Shown piece by piece: positions 30,729 through 41,524 of a stretch of 64,000 nucleotides of DNA. This DNA is from Candidatus Zixiibacteriota bacterium (GTDB lineage Bacteria; Desulfobacterota; Binatia; UBA9968): the NCBI GenBank assembly GCA_035574315.1, contig DATLYW010000030.1, positions 1 through 64,000 of the forward strand, in the 5' to 3' direction. The position numbers and the translations under genes are program-made. How positions within the stretch are numbered: the stretch's first letter is position 1; every line of letters starts with the position of its first letter. Under the pieces are notes generated by a model. That model did no database searches, had not been told where the DNA came from, and saw only the letters and a list, made by a program, of their open reading frames with translations.

Positions 30729-31031
30729 GTGGCCGACAAGTGGGACGAGCGGAAAAAAGCCAAGGAAGACGAGTACTTCATCAAGAAAGAGCGAGAGCTG
30801 CTCGAAAAGCTGAAACAGAAGCAGGCGCAAACGAAGGCGGAAGCCGACCCGCCAGGCCGGATGCGCTGTCCGAAATGCGGCGAGCGGTTGAAGGAGCGAA
30901 GCTTTCAAAAAATCCTGATCGATCAGTGCTCGGGCTGCGGCGGCATCTGGCTCGATGCCGGAGAGCTGGAGCAGGTGGCCGGTCGCGAGGAAGAGAGTTG
31001 GCTGGGCAAGTTCTGGAAAAGGAGTCGGTGA
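30729..31031 (+). CDS. small zinc-ribbon protein (zf-TFIIB family)
   Basis: Protein of 100 residues. The first ~40 are a charged helix (WDERKKAKEDEYFIKKEREL then LEKLKQKQ). Then a zinc ribbon follows with RCPKCGERL and CSGCGGIWLDAGELEQV, the consensus of the zf-TFIIB family (PF13453). The GTG at 30729 has GAGGAGG at ideal spacing. The function of the family is unknown; the ribbon may bind nucleic acid or protein. It lies 32 bases before the exported methyltransferase homologue. Confidence 0.85.
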   Translation: MADKWDERKKAKEDEYFIKKERELLEKLKQKQAQTKAEADPPGRMRCPKCGERLKERSFQKILIDQCSGCGGIWLDAGELEQVAGREEESWLGKFWKRSR

Positions 31032-31062
31032 TCCGCCCGAGCGCGGCGAGGAGGCTGCAAAG

Positions 31063-31668
31063 ATGAACCGCTTTTACCGTCTTGTATCCGCCGGGGTGCT
31101 GGGTCTTTTCCTGGCCGGGAGCTTCGCTCTCACGGCCACATTGCCGGTACGCGCTCAGAGCGGGGATCAGGAAGGAAAAATCGTCCCTTACGTCCCCACT
31201 CCTCAAGAAGTCGTCGAGCGCATGCTGGAGCTGGCGGGAGTCAAGAAGGGCGACGTGGTTTACGATCTCGGGTCGGGCGACGGCAGGATCGTGGTCACCG
31301 CGGCCAAGAAATACGGGGTGAGAGCGGTCGGCTTCGAGATCGACCCGGAACGGATCAAGGAGTCGCAGGAGAACATCAGGAAGGCGGGGGTCGGTCATCT
31401 CGTCGAGATCCGCCGGCAGGACATCAGGACCGTCGACCTTTCGCAGGCCTCGGTGTTGACGATGTATCTGCTGCCCGAAGTGAACCTGATGATCCGGCCC
31501 AACATCTGGAAGCAGATGAAGCCCGGGTCGCGCGTGGTGTCGCACGACTTCGACATGGGGGACTGGAAGCCGCTGAAGACGGAGCACATCAAGGACCGAT
31601 CGGGTTGGGACCACACGCTCTATCTCTGGCATGTCGCGGAGAGTGACAAAACGCGCGACCCCCGCTAG
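31063..31668 (+). CDS. SAM-dependent methyltransferase homologue with a signal peptide
   Basis: Protein of 201 residues. Residues ~1-32 form a classical signal peptide (RLVSAGVLGLFLAGSFALTA, cleavage near VRAQS). The rest is a class I methyltransferase domain: motif I VVYDLGSGDGRIVVTAAKKY, the acidic residue in VGFEIDPERI, and a post-motif with SVLTMYLLPEVN. Export is odd because S-adenosylmethionine is cytoplasmic. The mature part may be membrane-tethered, or bind another ligand. The start at 31063 has GGAGG upstream and is the only one giving the signal peptide directly. It lies between the zinc-ribbon gene and cstA. Confidence 0.85.
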   Translation: MNRFYRLVSAGVLGLFLAGSFALTATLPVRAQSGDQEGKIVPYVPTPQEVVERMLELAGVKKGDVVYDLGSGDGRIVVTAAKKYGVRAVGFEIDPERIKESQENIRKAGVGHLVEIRRQDIRTVDLSQASVLTMYLLPEVNLMIRPNIWKQMKPGSRVVSHDFDMGDWKPLKTEHIKDRSGWDHTLYLWHVAESDKTRDPR

Positions 31669-31704
31669 CGGCCCGTTCGCCGTTTGCGGCTCGAGGAAAC
31701 GATC

Positions 31705-33498
31705 ATGAATGCGCTGATCGCGGTCGTTTTGGGGATCCTGACGGTCTACCTTACCTATACCCGGTACGCCCGCCGGATCGACCGCAACGTGATCCGCTCC
31801 GATCCGAAGAGGGCCACGCCGGCGGTCCTCTACATGGACGGAGTCGACTTCATGCCGACCAACCGTAACATCCTGTTCGGGTACCACTTCAAGTCGATCG
31901 CGGCGGCGGGGCCGATCGTCGGGGCGATCGTGGCGGCGACGCTGTGGGGCTGGCTGCCGGCGATGGTGTGGTTGATCCTGGGTGTGGCGTTCATGGGCTG
32001 GGTGAGCGATTACAGCGCGATCGTGCTCTCGGTCCGCAACGAAGGCCACAGCCTCTCCGCCGTGGCCCATCGGCTGATCTCGCCGCGCACGCGCACGGTG
32101 CTTTTCCTGTTCATCTTTTTCTATCTGCTGCTGGTGGCGGGGGCTTTCGTCGGGATCATGGCGGCGGTCATGGAGTCGCAGCCGCGCACGCATCTCGGAA
32201 TGATCCTGCTCGTGGCGATGGGGCTGTTGCTGGGGCAGATGCTCTACCGCTGGAGGGTGGGCTTGTTGCCCGCGACGCTCGTGACGGTGGGGGTGACGCT
32301 GCTGGCGATCCTGACCGGCCAGTACAGCGAGGGGGCGTTTCGAGGTCTGAACGAAGGACTCAACGCGCTTACCGGCGGGGCGCCCCTGGTGACCTACTTC
32401 GATCCGATGCGGGCCGGTTTCAAGGGAGGGGAGGCCGCCATCAAGCCGAGCCTGCTGTTCTGGGCCCTCGCGATCTCCGCCTTCTGCTATGCCGGATCGA
32501 TCCTGCCCATCTGGCGGCTGGCGCAGCCGGTCGTGTACGTGGGCTTCTGGATCACGGCGATGGCGATGCTGCTCGGGCTCGGCGGCGCCGCCGTGGGGAC
32601 CTTCACCCGGCCGGAGGCCGCCTACTTTGCCATTCCCGCGTTCAAGGGCTGGAGCCCGCAGCTGGGACCCGCCGGCGTGATGCCGCTCTGGCCGATGCTG
32701 TTCGTGACGATCGCTTGCGGCGCGATCTCGGGGTGGCATGCTCTGTTCGGCACGGTCGGCACGGCGCGGCAGATCGAGAACGAGGCGGACATGCTCCCGG
32801 TGGGCGCCGGCTCTATGCTGGCCGAGTTTCTCCTGGGTCTGCTGGCGCTCCTCGCCGTATCGGTGGGCTCCAAGGGGTCGCCGGACGCCGCTTTCGCCGA
32901 CGGGCTCGGGGGGTTCATCAGCGTCTGGGGCGTGCCGCGCGATTACGCGGTCTCGCTCGCCTTTGCGGCCTTCATCGTCATCGTGCTGGTGGTGACGCAG
33001 CTCCTGTTCCGGGTGATGCGCGTGACGCTCACGGAGTGGCTCGGGGAGATCCTGCCGCCGCTGCGCAACCAGCACGTCGCCTCGCTGCTGTCGATCGCGC
33101 TCGCCATCGTGCTCGTGCTGACGGGGACCTGGATCTACCTATGGCAGCTCTTCGGTGCGGCCAATCAGCTGATGGCGGCGCTCTCGCTCCTGCTCGTGAC
33201 CGTATGGCTGGTTTCGGTCGGCAAGCAATGGCTGTACGCCGGGCTGCCGATGATCGCGATGTACGTGACCACGGTCGCCTCGATCGGGGTGACGGCGTAC
33301 AACCTCTATTTCAACGTCTACCGGCCGAACATGGAGGCGGGGCGGGCGTTGCCGGCCGTCGGGTCGGGCCTGATGATCGTGGTGGCCGTGTTGCTGATAG
33401 CGGCGGCGCTGCTGATCGGCTTGGACGGCGCCAGAGCCTTCGTGCGCCACTTCAAGAGGCCGGCGCCTTCGGCCGAACCCGTGGCGGCGAGGTCGTGA
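31705..33498 (+). CDS. cstA: carbon starvation protein A (CstA) family transporter
   Basis: Polytopic inner-membrane transporter of 597 residues. CstA/BtsT proteins take up pyruvate or peptides during nutrient stress. The family signature near the N-terminus reads GVDFMPTNRNILFGYHFKSI then AAAGPIVGAIVAATLWGW; about 15 more hydrophobic segments follow, ending with a basic tail. ATG at 31705 has GAGGAAA upstream; an in-frame ATG 21 bases before has no ribosome site. The enterobacterial YbdD/YjiX partner is absent; two unrelated small proteins follow instead, spaced by 14 and 19 bases, then two ArsA-like ATPases. Confidence 0.93.
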   Translation: MNALIAVVLGILTVYLTYTRYARRIDRNVIRSDPKRATPAVLYMDGVDFMPTNRNILFGYHFKSIAAAGPIVGAIVAATLWGWLPAMVWLILGVAFMGWVSDYSAIVLSVRNEGHSLSAVAHRLISPRTRTVLFLFIFFYLLLVAGAFVGIMAAVMESQPRTHLGMILLVAMGLLLGQMLYRWRVGLLPATLVTVGVTLLAILTGQYSEGAFRGLNEGLNALTGGAPLVTYFDPMRAGFKGGEAAIKPSLLFWALAISAFCYAGSILPIWRLAQPVVYVGFWITAMAMLLGLGGAAVGTFTRPEAAYFAIPAFKGWSPQLGPAGVMPLWPMLFVTIACGAISGWHALFGTVGTARQIENEADMLPVGAGSMLAEFLLGLLALLAVSVGSKGSPDAAFADGLGGFISVWGVPRDYAVSLAFAAFIVIVLVVTQLLFRVMRVTLTEWLGEILPPLRNQHVASLLSIALAIVLVLTGTWIYLWQLFGAANQLMAALSLLLVTVWLVSVGKQWLYAGLPMIAMYVTTVASIGVTAYNLYFNVYRPNMEAGRALPAVGSGLMIVVAVLLIAAALLIGLDGARAFVRHFKRPAPSAEPVAARS

Positions 33499-33512
33499 GG
33501 CGGAGAGCGCCG

Positions 33513-33803
33513 ATGGCGGACGGAAAACGGAAGGACGCGGAGCGCTGGCGGGGGCTCAAGGATTTCGTGTACGGCCTTTGCGGCTACGAGTTCGCGCGGC
33601 ACGCGCTGCGCATGAAGCACGACGCGGAATCCGTGTTCTTCGTTCTCACCGTGGGAGACTGGATCGGCCTGCCGGTGGTGCCACCGGTCTATTCGCTGCG
33701 CCTGCTGCCCTACATCGTCCCGAGGATCGCCGTCTGGAAGCGGCAGATGGCGCGCCCGACGGAGTTCTGGGAGCGGGACGAATACGATCTACACGGCGTT
33801 TAG
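33513..33803 (+). CDS. small hydrophobic protein A of unknown family (paralogue of the next gene)
   Basis: Protein of 96 residues. Residues 1-35 are polar (KDFVYGLCGYEFARHALRMK). A hydrophobic segment (SVFFVLTVGDWIGLPVVPPV) and YSLRLLPYIVPRIAVWKR follow, then an acidic tail (WERDEYDLHGV). Alignment with the next gene shows the shared frame LKD-VYG-x4-E-x2-RHA-R, GD-x2-G-P-x2-PP-YSLRLLPY-x2-P-x-I-x2-WKR-x-M. It has a central membrane segment and a short C-terminal tail and could be a membrane partner or client of the ATPases downstream. No known family recognised. Confidence 0.8.
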   Translation: MADGKRKDAERWRGLKDFVYGLCGYEFARHALRMKHDAESVFFVLTVGDWIGLPVVPPVYSLRLLPYIVPRIAVWKRQMARPTEFWERDEYDLHGV

Positions 33804-33822
33804 GACGGCGGAGGGAGGCGGA

Positions 33823-34092
33823 ATGCCCGAGCACGAGAAGAAGGGCGGTTTTTTTCAGGCGCTCAAGGACATCGTTTACGGAATGTCCTCGCACGAGATG
33901 ACCCGGCATGCGGTGCGCAGCCGGGCGAGCATGGAACATCTCTTCATCCTCATCACCATGGGGGATCTGCTCGGCGTGCCGATCCTCCCGCCCTATTATT
34001 CGCTGCGCTTGCTTCCGTACGTGACGCCGCAGATCAGCACCTGGAAGCGGCGCATGCTCAGGGAGCGGGACATCACCGACACCCTCGGATAG
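33823..34092 (+). CDS. small hydrophobic protein B of unknown family (paralogue of the previous gene)
   Basis: Protein of 89 residues, clearly homologous to the preceding gene: KDIVYGMSSHEMTRHAVRSR, then the hydrophobic LFILITMGDLLGVPILPPYY and SLRLLPYVTPQISTWKRRML. The N-terminus is charged (MPEHEKKGGFF) and the C-terminal tail is short (RERDITDTLG). The duplicated pair sits directly before two paralogous ATPases, so the operon has a two-plus-two structure. GGAGGCGG precedes the ATG at 33823. I do not know this family; it shows no enzymatic motif. Confidence 0.8.
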   Translation: MPEHEKKGGFFQALKDIVYGMSSHEMTRHAVRSRASMEHLFILITMGDLLGVPILPPYYSLRLLPYVTPQISTWKRRMLRERDITDTLG

Positions 34093-34100
34093 CGGCGTTT

Positions 34101-35081
34101 ATGTCCCTTCGCGACCTGTTCACGCGCCATCCCGAGCGCCGCTACATCATGTTCGGCGGAAAAGGCGGGTTGGGGAAGACCACGCTGTCGGCCGCATGCG
34201 CCTACTGGCTGGCGCGCCAGGGCAAACGGGTGCTCGTGTTCTCGGTGGATCCGCAGGCGAGCCTCTCGGACATCTTTCAGCGGGACATCTTCGGCCAGGG
34301 CCCGGTGCGGATCATGGAGAACCTCTGGGCGCAGGAGGTCGACGCCGACAAGCGCATCCAGGCCTATCAGGACGAGATCCGGCAGAAGATCCTCGACATG
34401 TACGGCTTCGAGCGGGTGCCCGAAGAGATCGACAGCTACATCGCGTCGGCGTCGGCGGAGCCGGCGATGGAGGAGAGCGCGATTTTCGACGCGGTGGTCG
34501 ACATCATCGTTGAGGGCGATTACGACTACTACATCTACGATCTCGTTCCCCTGGGACACGCGCTCTATTACCTCTCGATGGCGAAGGTCTACGACGAGTG
34601 GATCAACAAGATCACCAAGCTACGGGAGGAGATGGGCGAGTACGACCGGGTGGCCGCGACGCTTCGGCGCCAGGAAACCTCCGAGGAGGATCGGGTTCTC
34701 GCCGAGCTCCGCTATATCAAAGGGCGGATCAACGTCTCGTCGAGCATCCTCACGGACCGGGAGCGGACCGCGTTCTTCTTCGTGCTGGTGCCCGAGGAGA
34801 TGATCATCCTGGACACGCGCAAGGCCGCGGAGCTGTTCGCGCGCTTCGACGTGCCGATCGCCGGATACATCGTGAACCGCGTTCTACCTCCCCATCTGCG
34901 TGACGGGAAGATTCCCGCCTATCTCAGGAACCGCATCGAGCTGCAGGAAAAGTATCTCGGAGAGATCCGCTCGACCCTGGGGAAGCAGATTCTCGCCTAC
35001 GTTCCCGAGATGGAACGGGACATCGCGGGACTGCCGATGATCGAGCGGCTGGCGGAGCGGCTTTTCGAGGCGGGGAAGTGA
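34101..35081 (+). CDS. ArsA/Get3-type ATPase 1 (switch I Asp kept, switch II altered)
   Basis: Protein of 326 residues of the SIMIBI ArsA/Get3 branch. The deviant Walker A is MFGGKGGLGKTTLSAA (Lys21 and Lys26). Switch I reads VFSVDPQASLSDIF with the catalytic Asp at position 50, equivalent to Asp57 of yeast Get3. Switch II, usually D-T-A-P-T-G-H, is here YDLVPLGHALYYL (Asp147). The Cys-x2-Cys zinc motif of eukaryotic Get3 and the Cys triad of arsenite ArsA are absent, so arsenite extrusion is unlikely. The stop overlaps the GTG of the second ATPase. A role in handling hydrophobic segments, such as the two small proteins upstream, is inference. Confidence 0.88.
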   Translation: MSLRDLFTRHPERRYIMFGGKGGLGKTTLSAACAYWLARQGKRVLVFSVDPQASLSDIFQRDIFGQGPVRIMENLWAQEVDADKRIQAYQDEIRQKILDMYGFERVPEEIDSYIASASAEPAMEESAIFDAVVDIIVEGDYDYYIYDLVPLGHALYYLSMAKVYDEWINKITKLREEMGEYDRVAATLRRQETSEEDRVLAELRYIKGRINVSSSILTDRERTAFFFVLVPEEMIILDTRKAAELFARFDVPIAGYIVNRVLPPHLRDGKIPAYLRNRIELQEKYLGEIRSTLGKQILAYVPEMERDIAGLPMIERLAERLFEAGK

Positions 35082-36052
35082 ATCCGATCACGGTATCGAT
35101 GTCCGACTACGTCCGCGCCCACCCCGGGCTCAAGTACGTGTTTTTCGGAGGCAAGGGCGGCGTCGGCAAGACCTCGCTCGCCGGGTCGGCGGCGCTCTGG
35201 CTCGCGCGGCAGGGGAGGCGGACGCTGCTCGCCTCGACCAATCCCGTCCACAGCCTGTCCGGGCTGCTCGACCGGCCCGTCTTCGGTGCCCCCACCGCGG
35301 TGGCGGACAACTTCTGGGCCTACGAGATCGACACCCGGGAGACCATCGAGCGGTCGAAAAAGGAGATCCGGGAAAAGATCCAGTGGTTCCTCAAGTTCGC
35401 CGACATCAGCGTCAAGGCGGACGAGTTCGTGGAATCCGCGACGATGAACCCCGCCTTCGAGGAATCCGCCATGTTCGAGAACATGGTGGACCTGATGCTG
35501 AAGGACGACTACGACGTCTACGTCTTCGACACCGCGCCCACCGCCAACGCGCGCCGACTCCTCGGCATGTCGAAGGTCTACTCGCTCTGGGTCGACAAGA
35601 TGCTGAAGTCGAGGGAGGAGGCTCGCACGCTGCGCGAGATGCTGTCGTTCAGCAAGAAGAAGGAAGAAGATCCGCTCATGAGCTATCTGCTGCGGTTCCG
35701 CGACCGGATGGCGCAGGCGCGGGAGCGTCTCGCCGATCCGCAGAAGACCGCGTTCTTCTTCGTCACGCTCGCCGAGGCGCTGCCGATCGCCGTGATCTCC
35801 AGGTTTATCGGATGGTTTCGGGATTTCGGGATCCCGGTCGGCGGCGTGATCGTCAACATGCTGCTCGACCGCAGCGCCCTCGGCGACGACGTTCCTGAGT
35901 TCGTCCTCAATCGCGTCCAGATGCAGGAAGACTACCTCGCAACCATCTGGCGGAAGTTCGACGGCGAGGTGCGCGCGGTGCTCCCGCTCTTCGATCGAGA
36001 GCTCCGCGGCATCGCGATGCTCGACGAAGCGGCCCGCCGGTTGATGGCCTGA
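35078..36052 (+). CDS. ArsA/Get3-type ATPase 2 with Asp-to-Asn change at the catalytic switch I position
   Basis: Protein of 324 residues, paralogous to the gene before it. Walker A is FFGGKGGVGKTSLAGS (Lys26, Lys31). Switch I reads LLASTNPVHSLSGLL: codon AAT at 35240-35242 gives Asn55 where Get3/ArsA have the catalytic Asp (STDPAH). The same substitution in yeast Get3 (D57N) is the well-known hydrolysis-deficient form. Switch II is almost canonical (FDTAPTANARRLL, Asp151). No CxxC zinc motif. It starts with GTG in GTGA overlap with gene 1; an ATG 21 bases on is possible. The two paralogues have complementary changes, suggesting a heterodimer with one hydrolytic site. Confidence 0.88.
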   Translation: MNPITVSMSDYVRAHPGLKYVFFGGKGGVGKTSLAGSAALWLARQGRRTLLASTNPVHSLSGLLDRPVFGAPTAVADNFWAYEIDTRETIERSKKEIREKIQWFLKFADISVKADEFVESATMNPAFEESAMFENMVDLMLKDDYDVYVFDTAPTANARRLLGMSKVYSLWVDKMLKSREEARTLREMLSFSKKKEEDPLMSYLLRFRDRMAQARERLADPQKTAFFFVTLAEALPIAVISRFIGWFRDFGIPVGGVIVNMLLDRSALGDDVPEFVLNRVQMQEDYLATIWRKFDGEVRAVLPLFDRELRGIAMLDEAARRLMA

Positions 36053-36342
36053 CCCTTTCGCGGACGGCTTGAGGTCACCCCCCGGAAAATCGCCCGATCT
36101 CCGTCTTCAATCCCGCCCGCGCTGGCCAGCGACCGGGCTTTGTGAAAACCGATGCCGGGCGTGACAATTTTGGTCAGCGGGCGGCTGATTCGCTACTTTT
36201 CGGTAAACCCCGGCCCACTGCCCTCGCTTCCCGGTTCGCTCCAATAATCCCGATAGCTCCCGGATTGGGTCGTTTCCGCCTCCGGGCTCTCTGGCACGTT
36301 TTCTGCCATGCGCGAGCGCCAAACGCTTAGGAGGTGCTTTTT

Positions 36343-36555
36343 ATGGACGATATATTGACTGCGTCGCAGGTGGCCAAGCTGCTGCAGATCCACCCGCGCA
36401 CGGTCTACAAACTGGTCCGGCAGGGCGTGATCCCGGGTAGAAAGTTCGGCGGCGGGTGGCGCTTCAGCCGCAACGACATCGTCAGCCTGCTGTCGTCGGA
36501 CCACGGGAAAAAGACCGGGCTCGGGCAGCACGGGGAAGCAAAACCGGCCGGGTAA
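36343..36555 (+). CDS. small MerR/excisionase-type helix-turn-helix protein (BldC-like)
   Basis: Protein of 70 residues, essentially a single winged helix: ILTASQVAKLLQIHPRTVYK, then LVRQGVIPGRKFGGGWRFSRNDI. This is the excisionase/BldC-like family of small DNA-binding proteins. AGGAGG at 36329-36334 lies 8 bases before the ATG. It precedes the periplasmic-binding-protein/sensor-kinase pair by 51 bases and may regulate it. No integrase or phage gene is nearby, so an excisionase role is unlikely. Confidence 0.85.
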   Translation: MDDILTASQVAKLLQIHPRTVYKLVRQGVIPGRKFGGGWRFSRNDIVSLLSSDHGKKTGLGQHGEAKPAG

Positions 36556-36606
36556 GCGCGGCGGGGTCGGCTCGCCGCCACGTTTCGACGTAAGGAGGGG
36601 AAAGCC

Positions 36607-37565
36607 GTGAAGTTCCACATCGTTGCGCTCTCCGGGCTGCTGCTTCTGCAGGCGGTCCCGGCGGCCGCTCAAAAGACGGTTCGTATCGTGTCGGTCAGCA
36701 CGTCCGATCAGTTCAACGACGCGTTCAGCGGGTTTAAGAAAAGAATGGAAGAGCTCGGGTACCGCGAAGGCCGGGAGGTGGTTTATGAGCTGCGGGCGGC
36801 CCGGGGCGGCGAGGGGGTGGTTCACGAAGTGGCCCGGCGGCTGGTGGAGGAAAAGGTCGACATGATCCTCACCTCGTCGACGACCTCGACCGTGGCCGTC
36901 GCCAAGGCGACCGCCGGCACGCACATCCCGGTGATCTTCCTCAGCGCGGGCAACCCGCAAAAGCTGGTCAAGAGCTTCGCCGGTTCCGGCACCAATCTCG
37001 CCGGCATCAGCTCCGGGACGCTGGAGATCACCGGCAAGCGCTTCGAGCTGCTCAGAGACCTGGTGCCGGGAGCGAAGCGCGTCGCCAATTTCACCAACCC
37101 CCGGGGGGTCAATCACCAGTCGAGCACGGCGGAGGTTCGCGAGGCGGCCAGGAAGCTCGGCTTCCTTCTCTTCGACATTCCGGTGACCAGCCGGAGCGAG
37201 ATCGGGCTGCAGGCGCCGACGGTGACGCGCCGGAAGTTCGACGCGATCTTCACGCCGCCCGACGTCATGGTGACCGAAGCGATCGAGATCATCGTGGAGC
37301 AGTCCTACCGGGAGAAGCTCCCGCTGATGACTTCCCTGCTGGCAAACGTGAGAAGAGGCTGTCTGGCGACCTATGGAGCCAACTACTTCGCGCTGGGCGA
37401 ACAGGGAGCGGGGATCGCCCACAAGATCCTCAAAGGAGCAAAACCCTCGGATCTTCCGATCGAGCAGCCGATGAAATTTCATCTGGCGCTCAACCTCAAG
37501 GCGGCCAAAGCCATCGGGCTGACGGTTCCGCGGGAGATTCTTCTGAGGGCGGATGAAGTGATCGA

Positions 37566-37569
<4 letters not shown>
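36607..37569 (+). CDS. ABC-type periplasmic binding protein (ABC_sub_bind, PF04392 family)
   Basis: Exported protein of 320 residues. The signal peptide (IVALSGLLLLQAVPAAAQ) is followed by KTVRIVSVSTSDQFNDAFSG and the two-lobe pattern of the family: MEELGYREGREVVYELRAAR, DMILTSSTTSTVAVAKA, then GAKRVANFTNPRGVNH. The GTG start at 36607 follows AAGGAGGGG. Its stop overlaps the start of a sensor kinase, and no permease or ATPase gene is nearby, so it may present its ligand to the kinase rather than to a transporter. Confidence 0.88.
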
Positions 37570-40496
<2,927 letters not shown>

Positions 40497-40502
40497 CGCG
40501 AC

Positions 40503-40549
40503 GCGCCGGTCCCGGACGGCGGCCCGGTCCCGGGGGCCGGGAGCGGCGC
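40503..40549. terminator. long GC-rich hairpin between convergent genes
   Basis: GCGCCGGTCCCGG (40503-40515) pairs with CCGGGAGCGGCGC (40537-40549), 13 pairs with one mismatch, around a GC-rich inner loop that can itself pair. No T-run follows on either side. It lies just after the kinase stop and before the stop of the convergent reductase gene, so it may block transcription from both directions. Confidence 0.45.
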
Positions 40550-40562
40550 GGCAGGCGGCCGA

Positions 40563-41459
40563 TCAAAGTTCCGCGAGAGCGCGGGCGATGCGGTTACGCC
40601 CGCGTGCATCCGGGAGCGGCGGTGTCCCGGCGCGCAGGTTCTCGAGCAGGTGATCGCTTCTTCGAGTCGCCGGGATGGCGCAGGTGACCGCGGGGTGGGA
40701 GACCACGAACTTGAGAAACAGCTGCGCCCAGGTCCTGCAACCGTACTCGGCCGTCCAGGGGGGCAGCGGCACTCCGCGCACGCGGTCGAACAGGGCCGCC
40801 TGGGCGAAAGGGCGGTTGACCAGCACCGCCACGGCGCGATCCACGGCAAGAGGGAGCAAACGGCGCTCGGCGGCGCGTTCGGCGACCGAGTAGTTGACCT
40901 GCAAGAAATCCAGCTCCTCGGCGCGCAGCACGCGCTCGAGTTCTCCATAAGCGCTCTCGCTGTAGTGCGTCACGCCGATGTAGCGGACCCGGCCCTGCTC
41001 TTTCCAGCGCCGGAGGGTCGCGAGGTGAGTGCGCCAGTCGACCAGGTTGTGCACCTGCATCAGATCGACCGTCCCGACTCGCAACCGGCGCAGGGATTCC
41101 TCCATCTGGCGGATCCCCGCCTCGCGGCCGCTCGTCCACACTTTCGTCGCGATGAACAGTCGGGGGCGGACGGCCAGCTCCGCCGCAAGCGCTCCCAGGA
41201 CGGTTTCCGCACGCCCGTACATGGGGGAGGAATCGACCACGGCGCCCCCGTGCTCCACGAAGAGGCGGAGCACCTCCCGCAGAGGGCCACGTTCCGCCTC
41301 GGCGGCTCCGACGTCGAAGGTCTGCCAGGTGCCGAGGCCGATGACCGGCAAGCGTTCGCCCGTCCGCGGTACCGGACGCATCACGATCGGGCTCGCGTCG
41401 CCTCCGAACGCCGCGAGAGCGGCAGCCGAGGCGAAGCGAATGAAATTCCGGCGCGACAT
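40563..41459 (-). CDS. aldo/keto reductase with a Tat signal
   Basis: Protein of 298 residues. The N-terminus MSRRNFIRFASAAALAAFGG is a twin-arginine signal, so the folded enzyme is probably exported. The barrel follows: RLPVIGLGTWQTFDVG, the catalytic Asp and Tyr in AVVDSSPMYGRAE, Lys in LFIATKVW and His in LMQVHNL, then RVRYIGVTHYSESAYGEL. These enzymes reduce carbonyls with NADPH; an exported NADPH enzyme is unusual but known among Tat-linked relatives. The start at 41459 is preferred because it places the RR motif at the N-terminus. It lies downstream of the amidase gene, 65 bases away. Confidence 0.85.
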   Translation of the reverse strand: MSRRNFIRFASAAALAAFGGDASPIVMRPVPRTGERLPVIGLGTWQTFDVGAAEAERGPLREVLRLFVEHGGAVVDSSPMYGRAETVLGALAAELAVRPRLFIATKVWTSGREAGIRQMEESLRRLRVGTVDLMQVHNLVDWRTHLATLRRWKEQGRVRYIGVTHYSESAYGELERVLRAEELDFLQVNYSVAERAAERRLLPLAVDRAVAVLVNRPFAQAALFDRVRGVPLPPWTAEYGCRTWAQLFLKFVVSHPAVTCAIPATRRSDHLLENLRAGTPPLPDARGRNRIARALAEL

Positions 41460-41524
41460 CGCGGGAGGGTCCGTTCCCCGACAGCTCATGCTCGCCTGCG
41501 CGGGCGCCCGCGCCCTGGGACGCG

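Noticed and set aside
34101-36052. Arsenite efflux ATPase (arsA) assignment
   Set aside because: The conserved Cys residues for arsenite are absent and no arsB, arsC, arsD or arsR gene is nearby.
36343-36555. Phage excisionase
   Set aside because: No integrase, attachment site or other mobile gene is nearby; small HTH proteins of this type are common regulators.
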